NCBI GenBank assembly: GCA_023410595.1
Contig: JAEYPO010000007.1
Location: 124,001-188,000, forward strand
Origin: Bacillota bacterium
GTDB lineage: Bacteria > Bacillota > Clostridia > Christensenellales > SZUA-584
Direction of reading: 5' to 3'
Length of the DNA: 64,000 nucleotides
Position numbers and translations under genes: made by a program. This document shows positions 50,443 to 59,937 of the stretch, piece after piece. The notes beneath the pieces were generated by a model. The model made no database searches. It was not told the DNA's origin and saw only the letters and a program-made list of their open reading frames with translations. How positions within the stretch are numbered: position 1 is the stretch's first letter; each line of letters opens with the position of its first letter.

Positions 50443-51525
50443 TTGTTCATGCTAACCAGTACCACAGAAAACAGTGGCGCGACGCAGATTCACAGGATTT
50501 CCGGCCATCGCGACCCATTGACCGGGTTGTTCAATTATGATTATTTCAAAAAGCAGGCAGCACTTCTTGACACAGACCAAAGGTCTTTGATTTCTGTTAT
50601 AATATGCGGTATAAACGGGCTCGGGCTTATAGGCGATGCGCTTGGCCGGTTAAAAAAAGAGGAGCTGCTGATTAATGCGTCGAGACTTATCTCGTCCTGT
50701 GTAAGAAGGGGAGATTGTGTCGCAAAAGGCGAAGGCGAGGAATTTTTAATATTGCTGCCCCAGACAAGCGCGGCCATGGCCGGGATCATAATGGACAGGA
50801 TACAAAGCAAGTGCCAGATCAATATCGGCAATACTGATGATAACCTGCTATGTCTTTCCCTTGGCTGCGCGACCAGGACGGGACTAAAGGAAGATATACT
50901 GGAAGTTATAGTCGAGGCAAAGAAAGATATGTATGCGCAGGGGCATAGCGGACATAAAGACTTTTACGCGTCGCTGCTGCAGCCCATAAAAAATGCGCTG
51001 CATGACAAGAGCCACGAAACGGAGGAGCATGGCAAAAGGCTCGTCCGCCAATCGAGAATGCTTGGCGAGGCGCTTGGACTGCCCAAGGATCAGCTTGGAA
51101 AGCTCGAGCTGCTGGCCATGCTGCACGATATCGGCAAGGTCAGCATAGACGAGAGCATACTTAAAAAGCCGGGGCCGCTAAGCGCGCGCGAATGGAGCGA
51201 GATAAGAAAGCACCCTAAGACGGGTTACAGGATAGCGAAGGCGGTGCCGCAGCTTTCCGGCATAGCCAGAGATATATTATGCCACCATGAGCGGTGGGAT
51301 GGCAAAGGATACCCCAAAGGCCTCAAGCGTGAAAGCATACCGCTGCTGTCGCGCATAATATCTGTCGTGGACGCCTTTGACGCGCTTACCTCAAGGCGGT
51401 GCTACAGGGAGCCTGTAGAGGTAAATGAGGCGCTTTGCGAAATAGAGCGCTGTGCGGGGACGCAGTTTGACCCGGAGATAGCAAATACGTTCGTTTATAT
51501 AAAACGGCGCGGCAGCATACGCTGA
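50443..51525 (+). CDS. degenerate-GGDEF plus HD-GYP c-di-GMP protein
   Basis: About 360 residues. The N-terminal GGDEF domain starts at RDPLTGLFNYD but has GEGEEF instead of GGDEF, so cyclase activity is doubtful. The HD-GYP domain has MLHDIGKV, HPKTGYRIA, CHHERWDGKGYP and VVDAFDALTS, the full metal and GYP set expected of a c-di-GMP phosphodiesterase. No membrane segment. The start is uncertain: TTG 50443 fits AAGAGG upstream; ATG 50449 and GTG 50422 are alternatives. It may oppose the cyclase encoded at 39993-40973. Confidence 0.85.
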   Translation: MFMLTSTTENSGATQIHRISGHRDPLTGLFNYDYFKKQAALLDTDQRSLISVIICGINGLGLIGDALGRLKKEELLINASRLISSCVRRGDCVAKGEGEEFLILLPQTSAAMAGIIMDRIQSKCQINIGNTDDNLLCLSLGCATRTGLKEDILEVIVEAKKDMYAQGHSGHKDFYASLLQPIKNALHDKSHETEEHGKRLVRQSRMLGEALGLPKDQLGKLELLAMLHDIGKVSIDESILKKPGPLSAREWSEIRKHPKTGYRIAKAVPQLSGIARDILCHHERWDGKGYPKGLKRESIPLLSRIISVVDAFDALTSRRCYREPVEVNEALCEIERCAGTQFDPEIANTFVYIKRRGSIR

Positions 51526-51574
51526 CATATGTTCTATCAAAAGGACAGCAAATCACGTATGTGAGGGCAATTAA

Positions 51575-51606
51575 ATAGCAGCTTTTTAAGGCTGCTATAT
51601 TTTTTG
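51575..51606 (+). terminator. terminator after the HD-GYP gene
   Basis: ATAGCAGC and GCTGCTAT form a perfect 8-bp stem, followed by ATTTTTTGG. Confidence 0.85.
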
Positions 51607-51678
51607 GCGATCGGCCAAGTTGGCGCCAGTGTAATCGGCGCGCCAAAGAGCTTTACGTGTCCAGACACCTATAAATCT

Positions 51679-51924
51679 TTAGAACTCCGTGTTGCAGAAA
51701 GAGACCGCCTGAATCTGCCGTATACGGATAATAGTCACTTTGCCGAAAATGCTTCTACCCGGGCAGCAGTTGAATCTCGTTACAAGCTTTATCGCGTCAT
51801 CGTTCACGCCGACCAATAGTCCTGTGAATACACATCTTTCCGTACACACAGTAACTACGGTATCTATGTGGTCAATAAGCTCTTCGACAAGAGAGGATCT
51901 TTCATGCTCACAGTTCTCGCTCAT
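51679..51924 (-). CDS. small Sm-like (Hfq-fold-like) protein
   Basis: 81 residues. SLVEELIDHIDTVVTVCTE, then FTGLLVGVNDDAIKLVTRF, then KVTIIRIRQIQAV match the alternating beta-strand plan of Sm/LSm folds (Sm1: xGxLxGVxDDxIxL; last strand xIxIRQI). Hfq's YKHA motif is absent, so it is not classical Hfq. Three extra cysteines appear (CEH, CTERC, NCCPG). AAAGGAG lies eight bases before the ATG. RNA binding is possible but unproven. Confidence 0.6.
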   Translation of the reverse strand: MSENCEHERSSLVEELIDHIDTVVTVCTERCVFTGLLVGVNDDAIKLVTRFNCCPGRSIFGKVTIIRIRQIQAVSFCNTEF

Positions 51925-52015
51925 ACATTAAACTCCTTTCAGTATCTACTAATAATATTTTATTAGCATTAGTTATTTTTTGTTACAACACACATGCCAA
52001 TGTCTGATAGAAGCC

Positions 52016-52047
52016 AAATAAAAAAAGCCCCTCGCTTGAGGAGAGGC
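52016..52047 (-). terminator. terminator of the metallopeptidase gene
   Basis: Minus strand: GCC(TCT)CCTC-AAGC-GAGGGGC followed by TTTTTTTATT, a few bases past the gene end. Confidence 0.75.
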
Positions 52048-52057
52048 GTGAAATACA

Positions 52058-52771
52058 TCAGTTGAAGTCAACGAGGCCGTATTCTTCCAGAATGCTGTCT
52101 AATCGCGCCCTGTCCGGATAACGGCTTTCAAGTTCGCGGTAAAACGCAGGGGAATGGTCGGGACATTTAAGATGGCAAAGCTCGTGCGTAATTATATAAT
52201 CTATAAGCTTTACGTCGCAGCGCAGAAGGTGTATGGAAAGACTCATCGTATTAAGGGCGGTGTTGATGCTTCCCCACCTTGTGAGCATATTTTTAACGTT
52301 TATCGATATCTCGCGCCTGCTTGAAAAGTTGGGAAGTATGGCGGCAAGGCGTTCTGCGAATATCACGTCTGCCGCGCGCTTTGACCAGCGCACAAAGAGG
52401 GTTCTTCTTGCTCCTATATCTGAGCCTTTGCGCACATGAAGCAGAAGCGTTCCTCCTGAATACACCGCTGATGCGCGGTTCGATTCGACAACCTTAAGCG
52501 TAGCTTTGCGGCCGAGATGCCAGAACTTATCCCCGCTTACATACCTGATGGGATAAAACATCTGCCGCTTTTCGTTTACCGACTCAAGGCTTGCGTATAT
52601 TTTATCGATGTTTTCGTCAACAAATTTGAATATCCTGCTTTGTGCCGTGCCGCGGGGAGCGGAAACAACGACTTCGGAAGCCCCCGTTACACGGATGCGA
52701 ATATTCCGAATATCTTTTCTCAGCAATGTTAACTTGAGTGCGCCTTCGGCTGTCGCAATCGTATGTTCCAT
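52058..52771 (-). CDS. YgjP-like/DUF45 metal-dependent hydrolase
   Basis: 237 residues of the YgjP (M48-related, WLM/SprT-like) group. The zinc site is YIITHELCHLKCPDHSPAFY, with HExxH and a third histidine; the fold is preceded by the RWGSIN motif typical of the family. Proteins of this kind are probable metalloproteases, some linked to restriction-modification loci, but the physiological substrate is unknown. There is no good ribosome site before the ATG. It is a single gene with its own terminator. Confidence 0.82.
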   Translation of the reverse strand: MEHTIATAEGALKLTLLRKDIRNIRIRVTGASEVVVSAPRGTAQSRIFKFVDENIDKIYASLESVNEKRQMFYPIRYVSGDKFWHLGRKATLKVVESNRASAVYSGGTLLLHVRKGSDIGARRTLFVRWSKRAADVIFAERLAAILPNFSSRREISINVKNMLTRWGSINTALNTMSLSIHLLRCDVKLIDYIITHELCHLKCPDHSPAFYRELESRYPDRARLDSILEEYGLVDFN

Positions 52772-52962
52772 ATCGTCATATTATAATATAAACATGGGAC
52801 AATGTATAATACTCTTTAAAAAAATTTTGTCGATTTATCGCATAATCATAATTATTCTGCGTCTATGGTTTATTGGCGGGAGTATACACTAGTTGAAAAA
52901 TTTAACCTTCGTAATTTGACGCGCTTCGGACAAAATAATAAAAGAATGCTTCCGAGGTGCTT

Positions 52963-54240
52963 ATGTGGCCAGACAATAAATGCGAAAATCTTACAGGTAA
53001 ACACTTAAGGATATTGAAAAACGGGCCGCTTTACGGTTCATGCGATATCAGCACATCAAAAAACGCTATACTTCCAATAATAGCGGCTTCGCTGCTCACG
53101 AAAGAACGCGTAGTAATAAGAAACGTTCCAAAGATAAGCGACGTTTCCGACATGATAGAGCTTTTAGGGGCATACGGTGCCGATGTTAAACTCGATGGCA
53201 ATACGCTATATATACGCGCCCAAAACATAGTAACGACTACGACAGACGAAGGCATGGCCGGCAGGCTGAGGGCGTCGTTTTTGTTTATGGGACCGCTGCT
53301 CGCGCGCGAGGGCTGCGTTACCATGCCCATGCCCGGGGGTTGCAGGATAGGCCTAAGGCCGATTGACCTTCATCTGAAAGGGCTGACCGCTCTGGGGGCT
53401 GCGACGCTTAAGTCTTCGGGGCATGTGCGCACATGGGCAAAGAAGCTTTCGGGGACGACCATTTTACTTGACTATCCTTCGGTGGGCGCGACGGAGAATA
53501 TCGTAATGGCGGCTTGCCTTGCCGAGGGGCGGACAATAGTAAGGGGAGCGGCGGCTGAGCCTGAAGTCATCGATCTGATTGCTTTTCTTAAGTCCATGGG
53601 CGCCGACATAAAGACGGAAAACTTAAGGATAACGATAGAAGGGAAAAAAGAGCTTCACGGGACGGATTATACGCCGATACCCGACAGAATAGAAGCGGGA
53701 ACGCTGATGCTTGCCGCCGCCGTAACGGGAGGCGACGTGATGCTGGGGAGGGCGGATATCCGGCACCTGGGCTTCGTGACGAGCAAGCTAATGGAGGCGG
53801 GAGCGGAAGTTTTTCCATACCCTGAGGGCGTAAGGGTAAGGGGCGCGGGGTCAAGCCCGATGGATATTATATCTTCACCATATCCCGGCTTTCCCACGGA
53901 TATGCAGGCGCAGTTTATGGCGGCGTGCTGCGCGGCGAAGGGCATAAGCACTATAAGCGAAACGGTGTTTGAGAACAGGTTTCTGCACGTAGCGGAGCTA
54001 AAAAAGATGGGCGCGGATATTATCGTCGACGGAAACAAAGCCATAGTAAAGGGCACGGGCAGACTGCGCGGGGCCAAGGTTTCGGCTACGGATTTGCGGG
54101 CCGGAGCGGCGCTTTGCATAGCGGCGCTTATTGCGGATGAAGAAACAGTGATTTGTGACATATATCACATGGACAGGGGTTACGACGACTTTGCGGGCAA
54201 GCTTAAGAAGCTGGGCGCGAATATAGAGAGGGTGGAATAA
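52963..54240 (+). CDS. murA2: UDP-GlcNAc 1-carboxyvinyltransferase, second copy
   Basis: 425 residues from ATG 52963, five bases after GAGG; a GTG two codons upstream is possible. Lys33 (STSKNAILP), catalytic Cys127 (PGGCRIG) and PGFPTDMQ are kept, so it should be active. Two MurA enzymes are usual in Firmicutes. This copy lies directly before spoIID and spoIIQ, the common sporulation neighbourhood, so it may serve cortex or engulfment wall synthesis; this is inference. It shares the family fold with the copy at 6578-7858 but is clearly diverged. Confidence 0.93.
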   Translation: MWPDNKCENLTGKHLRILKNGPLYGSCDISTSKNAILPIIAASLLTKERVVIRNVPKISDVSDMIELLGAYGADVKLDGNTLYIRAQNIVTTTTDEGMAGRLRASFLFMGPLLAREGCVTMPMPGGCRIGLRPIDLHLKGLTALGAATLKSSGHVRTWAKKLSGTTILLDYPSVGATENIVMAACLAEGRTIVRGAAAEPEVIDLIAFLKSMGADIKTENLRITIEGKKELHGTDYTPIPDRIEAGTLMLAAAVTGGDVMLGRADIRHLGFVTSKLMEAGAEVFPYPEGVRVRGAGSSPMDIISSPYPGFPTDMQAQFMAACCAAKGISTISETVFENRFLHVAELKKMGADIIVDGNKAIVKGTGRLRGAKVSATDLRAGAALCIAALIADEETVICDIYHMDRGYDDFAGKLKKLGANIERVE

Positions 54241-54248
54241 TAGAGCCT

Positions 54249-54265
54249 CGCTGGAAATATGATTT
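54249..54265 (+). other. short hairpin between murA2 and spoIID
   Basis: TGGAAAT-ATG-ATTTCCA is a perfect 7-bp inverted repeat with a three-base loop, ending just before the spoIID ribosome site. It may mask or stabilise the initiation region. Confidence 0.45.
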
Positions 54266-54282
54266 CCAAGAGGAGGCCTTAA

Positions 54283-55266
54283 GTGTATAGAAGACAGAGA
54301 AGACAGCTCACCGCGGAAGGCAAGATATTGCTGCTTATAATAGCCGCCATATTGCTGGCGATAATTTTTCCCGCTGTATTTGCATCAAAGCCGCAGGGCG
54401 GCTCGCCTTCGGATATCCGCTTTGAAATAGAATCTTCCGAGTATGTGGACGTATACAAAAAAGACGGCATAGAAAACATGAACCTTGAGGAGTATCTTGT
54501 GAGCGTCGTAGCGGCGGAGATGCCCGCGTCGTTCGAGCTTGAAGCGCTAAAGGCGCAGGCAGTGGCCGCAAGGACGTATACGAGTTATATAAAAAACCAC
54601 GGAGGGTGCTCGTCGCACCCCGAGGCAGACATATGCACAAACAGCGGATGCTGCCAGGCTTACATCACCGCGGACAGGATGCAAAAAAACTGGGGCGGCA
54701 ACTTCGATTCTTATTTCAATAAAATAAAGACGGCGGTCAGCGAGACGCGCGGACAGAGGATATACTACGACGGTAAAGAGATACAGGCGTTTTATCACGC
54801 GTGCTCAGGAGGAAGGACGGAAGATTGCGCCAATGTATACTCGGAGTCGCTGCCGTATCTTCAAAGCGTGGAAAGCGACGGTGAAGAAGGCTATTCCCAT
54901 TTTTACGGCACGGTGAGCGTTTCGCCGCAGGAGTTCGTAAAGGCAATGAAGGAATATTCACCGAGCATAAATATAGACGCTAAGAACCTGTCGTCAGATA
55001 TAGGAGAAATAAAACGTTTTGAGAGCGGAAGGGTGGAAAGCATAAAGATAGGCAACGAATACTTTACCGGCCGGGAAATACGCGGCATATTCAAACTGAA
55101 TTCCGCCGACTTTACGGTAAACGTTGAAGACGAGATCATATTTGATACAAAAGGCTTCGGACACGGCGTGGGCATGAGCCAGGACGGCGCGGACGCTATG
55201 GCAAAGCGGGGAACAACCTATATTGACATACTTGAGCATTATTATACGGGCGTAACGGTTAAATAA
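54283..55266 (+). CDS. spoIID: stage II sporulation protein D
   Basis: 327 residues, GTG start after AGGAGG. One N-terminal membrane segment (about 14-35), then the SpoIID domain with LEEYLVSVVAAEMPASFELEALKAQAVAART, FYHACSGGRTED and the C-terminal GHGVGMSQDGADAMA. SpoIID is a lytic transglycosylase that, with SpoIIM and SpoIIP, drives forespore engulfment. Cysteine pairs in the middle (CSSHPEADIC, SGCC) fit the zinc/disulfide region of clostridial homologues. It supports that the organism can sporulate. Confidence 0.93.
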   Translation: MYRRQRRQLTAEGKILLLIIAAILLAIIFPAVFASKPQGGSPSDIRFEIESSEYVDVYKKDGIENMNLEEYLVSVVAAEMPASFELEALKAQAVAARTYTSYIKNHGGCSSHPEADICTNSGCCQAYITADRMQKNWGGNFDSYFNKIKTAVSETRGQRIYYDGKEIQAFYHACSGGRTEDCANVYSESLPYLQSVESDGEEGYSHFYGTVSVSPQEFVKAMKEYSPSINIDAKNLSSDIGEIKRFESGRVESIKIGNEYFTGREIRGIFKLNSADFTVNVEDEIIFDTKGFGHGVGMSQDGADAMAKRGTTYIDILEHYYTGVTVK

Positions 55267-55385
55267 TAAAGCCGTAACAATAAAATAACATTTTTGTACG
55301 TTTCACACTTTCTGTTTCCATTTTTACCTTATTGGTATTTTTTTATGAAAAAAGGGGAACTATTATATCGTGGAGGTGTGAAACA

Positions 55386-56114
55386 ATGAATTCTAATGGC
55401 ATCAAAGATAAGATCTCGCTAAGATTGAACAAAGAAAATTTAAAAGGTTTCTTCCAAAAACAGGGCCTATACGTACTCATCTTCTTATGCGTAGTTGCAG
55501 CAGGCATAACGGCTATTGTGGCGTGGCCCAGGGACGACAATGAAAAGATAGGCGATTCGGATAAGGGGGCTTCTGTAATAGAAGGGCCTTCGCTTTCAGA
55601 TGAGATCGCGAAAGCGTCGCCCATCCCCTCGATGTCCGTTGCTCCCAGCCCGAGCCTTACAGTATCGCCCCAGCCTTCCCAAAGCGGTCAGGAAAACCCG
55701 AACGGCAGTGGCAAGATGACGCTTACAATGCCTCTTAAAGGGCTGATAATAAACAAGTTTTCGGGCGACAGCTTCGTTCCGTTCCCGTCGATAAGCATGT
55801 GGGCTACGCACAACGGCGTTGACATCAAGGCGGAAAACGGCTCGTCGGTGGGCGCGGCGCTTTCGGGTACTGTGACGGACGTAAGCACGGATGAGTCCAA
55901 CGGAGGCATGGTGGTTATAGAGCACTCCGGCAAAGCAAAGACGGTATACGCCGGGCTAGGCAACATGGTAGTCAAAAAGGACGAGAAGGTGGACGCGGGA
56001 CAGAAGATAGGCGAAGTAGGCGAAATGCCCAAGGAGCTCGACCTGTCGTATCACCTGCACTTTGAATACGTCGTGGACGGAAAGTTCAAAGACCCTGAAA
56101 AGTACTTCAAGTAA
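55386..56114 (+). CDS. spoIIQ: SpoIIQ-like M23 (LytM) peptidase
   Basis: 242 residues from ATG 55386, preceded by GTGGAGGTG. One membrane segment (about 28-46), a Ser/Pro-rich linker, then a LytM domain with THNGVDI (HxxxD) and YHLHFEY (HxH). In Bacillus SpoIIQ the zinc site is degenerate; here all ligands are present, as in clostridial SpoIIQ, so endopeptidase activity is likely. With spoIID it belongs to the engulfment stage. A terminator follows, and spoIIID, often next, is missing here. Confidence 0.87.
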   Translation: MNSNGIKDKISLRLNKENLKGFFQKQGLYVLIFLCVVAAGITAIVAWPRDDNEKIGDSDKGASVIEGPSLSDEIAKASPIPSMSVAPSPSLTVSPQPSQSGQENPNGSGKMTLTMPLKGLIINKFSGDSFVPFPSISMWATHNGVDIKAENGSSVGAALSGTVTDVSTDESNGGMVVIEHSGKAKTVYAGLGNMVVKKDEKVDAGQKIGEVGEMPKELDLSYHLHFEYVVDGKFKDPEKYFK

Positions 56115-56127
56115 TGACATACATAAA

Positions 56128-56156
56128 AACAGGGGCTTTTACGCTCCTGTTTTTGT
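56128..56156 (+). terminator. terminator of the spoIID-spoIIQ unit
   Basis: AACAGG(G)GC pairs with GC(T)CCTGTT, followed by TTTTTG. Confidence 0.8.
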
Positions 56157-56220
56157 TTACGGAAAGTACATTTAAGCAATGATTCGCCTTCGGCAGCTGC
56201 CTCGCTTTTGCGAAGCGTTT

Positions 56221-56718
56221 TCATTCTGCCGCCTGTCCGTTTGGCCCCGTGGGCTTAATGGAAGTTATATCGCCTGCGGCCGGAGCCGCGGCGGCGGCGG
56301 GAGCGCCTTTGCCTGCCTGATTAAGCAGCAGTGAAAGTACGACGACAGCGCCCGCCACAAAAATGATTAACGCCGATATTATTGCTATGAACTTTATTTT
56401 GTCGCGGCTTTCGCCCCGGGCGTCGCCCTCCTCGCCTTCATCTGACGTTTCCATGGATTCCCGCGGTACGGTATATTCTATATTGAGAGGCGCATTCTTT
56501 AAGCTTGGTTTTACCGGCGCGGCAGCGTCGCCTGTTACATTGATTTTAGTTAAGTTGACGGTACGCGGCGAGCTTTTTATGGCATAGATTCTCGTCGTCT
56601 CAATATCGCCCTTTTCTTCAATATGTTCAGCCTCCGGCGTGTCCAATAAAGAAGCGCCGCAATGCCTGCACTTATCGGCGCCTGTTTTGTTCACGTACCT
56701 GCACTTGTCACAGACCAT
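56221..56718 (-). CDS. zinc-ribbon protein with C-terminal membrane anchor
   Basis: 165 residues. A zinc ribbon at the N terminus (CDKC and CRHC), a long polar linker (about 25-108), one membrane segment (about 110-132), and an Ala/Pro-rich external tail. Hypothetical; such zinc-ribbon membrane proteins are common and uncharacterised in Clostridia. GGGAGGC precedes the ATG. It lies 33 bases behind serS on the same strand, so it may be co-transcribed with it. Confidence 0.65.
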   Translation of the reverse strand: MVCDKCRYVNKTGADKCRHCGASLLDTPEAEHIEEKGDIETTRIYAIKSSPRTVNLTKINVTGDAAAPVKPSLKNAPLNIEYTVPRESMETSDEGEEGDARGESRDKIKFIAIISALIIFVAGAVVVLSLLLNQAGKGAPAAAAAPAAGDITSIKPTGPNGQAAE

Positions 56719-56751
56719 GCGTTTGCCTCCCGACTAAAGATAAAGAAATAT

Positions 56752-58017
56752 TTAAGCTTGTTTTATTAAGTCCGCTTTCATATAGTCTTGCAGCGCCTCG
56801 GGTATATCCACGCTTCCGTCCGCGCGCTGATAGTTTTCGAGTATAGCCGCGACCGTTCGCCCGACGGCAAGGCCGCTGCCATTGAGCGTATGCACGAACT
56901 CCAGTTTTTTATCGTCCGTGCGGTATTTAATGCCTGCGCGCCTCGCCTGGAAGTCCAGAAAATTCGAGCAGGACGATATCTCGACATAGCGGCCGTAGCT
57001 CGGCATCCATACCTCTAAGTCATAAGTCTTAGCGGATGAAAACCCTAAGTCTTTCGTGCACAGCAGCACGACGCGGTAGGGCAAAGAAAGCTTCTGCAGT
57101 ATCTTTTCAGCGTCGCGCACAAGGCTTTGATGTTCCGCTTCGGACTGCTCGGGACGCACGAACTTAACGAGCTCTACTTTGTTGAACTGGTGCTGGCGTA
57201 TCAGGCCGCGCGTATCCCGCCCCGCGCTGCCCGCCTCAAAGCGGAAGCACGCGCTGTACGCGGTGTACTTGACGGGAAGCTCATCCATAATGCTGTCTCT
57301 GTACATGTTGGTAACGGGAACCTCGGCCGTAGGCACAAGGAAATAGTCCATATTCTTGATGCTGAACGCGTCTTCCTCGAACTTGGGCAGCTGGCCTGTG
57401 CCCTGCATGGACGAGCGGTTTACCATGTACGGCGGAAACACCTCTGTATAGGAGCCTTCAAGTGTGTGCGTGTCCAGCATGAAGCTTATAAGCGAGCGCT
57501 CAAGCCTGCTGCCCTGCCCCTTGTAGAACGTGAATCTTGCGCCCGTGACCTTCGCGGCGGTCTCAAAATCGAGTATGCCGAGCGACGTGCCAATATCCCA
57601 GTGGGCGAGCGGCTCAAAATCGAACTCACGCGGCGCTCTCCATTTTCTTATCTCCAAGTTGTCAGCGTCGCTTTCGCCGAGCGGCACTTCGGGGAGCGGC
57701 ACGTTGGGTATGGTGAGCAGAATCTTATTTAGCTGCGCTTCGACTTCGCCAAGCTTAGCGTCCGCCGCCTTAATGTCGTCCGCGACCTGCTTCATCTCGG
57801 CAAACAGCGGCTCAACGTCCTTGCCTTCCCTTTTAAGCGCGGGTATGCACTTTGAGACCTCGTTACGGCGGGCTTTTAAGCCCTCGGCTTTAGCTATGAG
57901 CTCCCTTCGGGCTTCGTCGAGCTCGAGTATGCTCTCGACCGCGCCGGTGACGCCGCGCTTTTTAAGACCTTCTTTTACCTCTTCCGGGTTAGTTCTTATC
58001 CTTTTTATATCCAGCAT
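56752..58017 (-). CDS. serS: seryl-tRNA synthetase
   Basis: 421 residues. An N-terminal coiled-coil arm (about 30-100) is followed by the class II core: motif 2 FRFEAGSAGRDTRGLIRQHQFNKVE region and motif 3 GSGLAVGRTVAAILEN. It charges tRNA-Ser. argS is encoded 86 bases upstream on the same strand. No T-box is visible in the gap, although serS in Firmicutes is often T-box controlled. Normal length. Confidence 0.96.
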   Translation of the reverse strand: MLDIKRIRTNPEEVKEGLKKRGVTGAVESILELDEARRELIAKAEGLKARRNEVSKCIPALKREGKDVEPLFAEMKQVADDIKAADAKLGEVEAQLNKILLTIPNVPLPEVPLGESDADNLEIRKWRAPREFDFEPLAHWDIGTSLGILDFETAAKVTGARFTFYKGQGSRLERSLISFMLDTHTLEGSYTEVFPPYMVNRSSMQGTGQLPKFEEDAFSIKNMDYFLVPTAEVPVTNMYRDSIMDELPVKYTAYSACFRFEAGSAGRDTRGLIRQHQFNKVELVKFVRPEQSEAEHQSLVRDAEKILQKLSLPYRVVLLCTKDLGFSSAKTYDLEVWMPSYGRYVEISSCSNFLDFQARRAGIKYRTDDKKLEFVHTLNGSGLAVGRTVAAILENYQRADGSVDIPEALQDYMKADLIKQA

Positions 58018-58103
58018 AATAAAGCCTCTTATCCTTCCTGCTAATGTTCAGCCGGAAAGTATTTGTCATTGGTCATTAAAAACACCCACAAAACGTTTCT
58101 TTA

Positions 58104-59801
58104 TTACATCCTCTCGGGCGCGCCTACGCCTATGAGTGAAAGCCCCGTGCTTATAACCGTTTTTACGCACTCGGCAAGCAGCAGTCTCGCGGCGCTTTGC
58201 CGCGTATCCTCGGTTATTATGCGGTGCTCGTAATAGTATTTATTCATAGCCTTCGCAAGCTCAATTGTATGGCGCGTTATGAGGTACGGCTCGTTCTTCT
58301 CGCACGCACGGCGTACGGCCTCGGGGAACGAATAAAGCAGCTTTGCGGCAGCGAACGCCTCCTCGTTGTCGAGCGCCGAGAAATCCTTTTGCTCTTCTTT
58401 ATAATCGAATTCCGCGCGGCGCAGCAGACTCGCGCAGCGCGCGTGCGTATACTGCACATACGGGCCAGTCTCGCCGTCGAAATTCAATACGCGGTTAAAC
58501 GAAAAGACGATGTCCTTTATGCGCGCCGCCGTGAGAGTATCGAACACTACCGCGCCCACGCCCACGACTTTCGCAACGTCCTCTTTATTCTCGAGCCCGG
58601 GCGACTTTTCCTGTATGATGGAAAGCGTCTTTTCCACCGCCTTGTCGAGCACGTCCTTTAAAAACACGACTTTGCCCTTACGAGTGGAAAGTGTGCCGTC
58701 TTCGAGCGACACCATGCCGAACGCGACATGCTCCATATACTTCGCCCATTCATAGCCCATCAGTTCAATCACCTTAAACAGCTGCTTAAAGTGCAGGTTC
58801 TGCTGGTATGCCACGACATAAAGGCACTTCTCAAAGTCGTAAGTATGCTTGCGGTAAAACGCCGCCGCGAGGTCGCGCGTGGCGTACAGCGTAGCTCCGT
58901 CGGATTTAAGTATGATGCAGGGCGGCAGATCAAAATCGTCAAGCCGCACGACATACGCGCCCTGGGATAGCTCCAGAAGGTCTTTGCTTTTAAGCTCGTC
59001 TATGACGGGCTGCATCTTGTCGTTGTAAAAGCTCTCGCCCGCGTAGCTGTCGAACTTAACGCCCAGCAGGTCGTATATAACGCCCGCCTCTTTGAGCGTA
59101 AGCTCCTTGAACCAGTTAAATATCTCGAGCGCCTCAGCGTCGCCGTCTTCTATCTTCTTGAACCACGCGCGGCCTTCGTCGTTTAACGACTCGTCCTTTT
59201 CGGCCTCGTCGTGGAACTTAACGTACAGCTTGAGCATCGCGTTAACGGAATCGCGCTCTATCTCCTCCCGGTCGCCCCACTTCTTGTAAGCGACAATGAG
59301 CTTGCCGAACTGTGTCCCCCAGTCGCCCAGGTGGTTGATGCCCACGGTTTTATAGCCTAAGAAGCCGTATATTCTGCACAGCGAGTTGCCTATGACCGTG
59401 CTCGAAAGGTGGCCCATGTGGAACGGCTTAGCTATATTGATTGCCGAATAGTCGACGCAAACGGTGCGCCCGCGGCCTATATCTCCGCCGCCGAACGACG
59501 CGCCCTTAGCGCTGACTTCGGACAGCGTGTCCTGTATAAACTGCTGCCTGTCGAGAAAGAAGTTTATATACGCCCCGACGACTTTTGCTTCCGCTATGAA
59601 CGCGGGCAGCTTTAAGGCGCCCGCTATTTCAGCGGCTATCGCCGCAGGCGGCTTCTTAAAAGTCCTGGCAAGCTTAAAGCATGGGAAAGAGAAATCCCCC
59701 AGCGTCTCGTCGGCCGGAATCTCGATGAGCGAGAGAACCTCGTCTGAGTTCATCCCCGCTGCGGAGGCAATAAGTTTTGAAAGCTCCTGTTTGTAGTCCA
59801 T
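58104..59801 (-). CDS. argS: arginyl-tRNA synthetase
   Basis: 565 residues. The N-terminal tRNA-binding domain (about 1-110) is followed by the class I signature HMGH (KPFHMGHLSSTVIGN); the second signature is replaced by STRKGKVV, as in many ArgRS proteins lacking KMSKS. The C-terminal anticodon domain has DALTAARIKDIVFSF and YTHARCASLLRRA. It charges tRNA-Arg in the cytoplasm. It ends 86 bases before serS and probably shares its transcript. Confidence 0.96.
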   Translation of the reverse strand: MDYKQELSKLIASAAGMNSDEVLSLIEIPADETLGDFSFPCFKLARTFKKPPAAIAAEIAGALKLPAFIAEAKVVGAYINFFLDRQQFIQDTLSEVSAKGASFGGGDIGRGRTVCVDYSAINIAKPFHMGHLSSTVIGNSLCRIYGFLGYKTVGINHLGDWGTQFGKLIVAYKKWGDREEIERDSVNAMLKLYVKFHDEAEKDESLNDEGRAWFKKIEDGDAEALEIFNWFKELTLKEAGVIYDLLGVKFDSYAGESFYNDKMQPVIDELKSKDLLELSQGAYVVRLDDFDLPPCIILKSDGATLYATRDLAAAFYRKHTYDFEKCLYVVAYQQNLHFKQLFKVIELMGYEWAKYMEHVAFGMVSLEDGTLSTRKGKVVFLKDVLDKAVEKTLSIIQEKSPGLENKEDVAKVVGVGAVVFDTLTAARIKDIVFSFNRVLNFDGETGPYVQYTHARCASLLRRAEFDYKEEQKDFSALDNEEAFAAAKLLYSFPEAVRRACEKNEPYLITRHTIELAKAMNKYYYEHRIITEDTRQSAARLLLAECVKTVISTGLSLIGVGAPERM

Positions 59802-59937
59802 CAGTTATCCTCTTATTCATTAAAAGCCAAAGCTTTTGCAATCCGTATAATACGGCCCGGCAAGTCGTAAGACTTGGCAGTGTAAATATCAATAGAGAAT
59901 ATATCACACGGCGGATGGCAAATCAATGTTTGCTTGG

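Noticed and set aside
51604..51819. Plus-strand frame opposite the Sm-like gene
   Set aside because: No ribosome site and no recognisable protein; the minus-strand gene has a proper start and a coherent fold pattern.
52963..54240. Second MurA as an EPSP synthase or inactive paralogue
   Set aside because: Catalytic cysteine, lysine and PGFPTD motifs are intact and match MurA.
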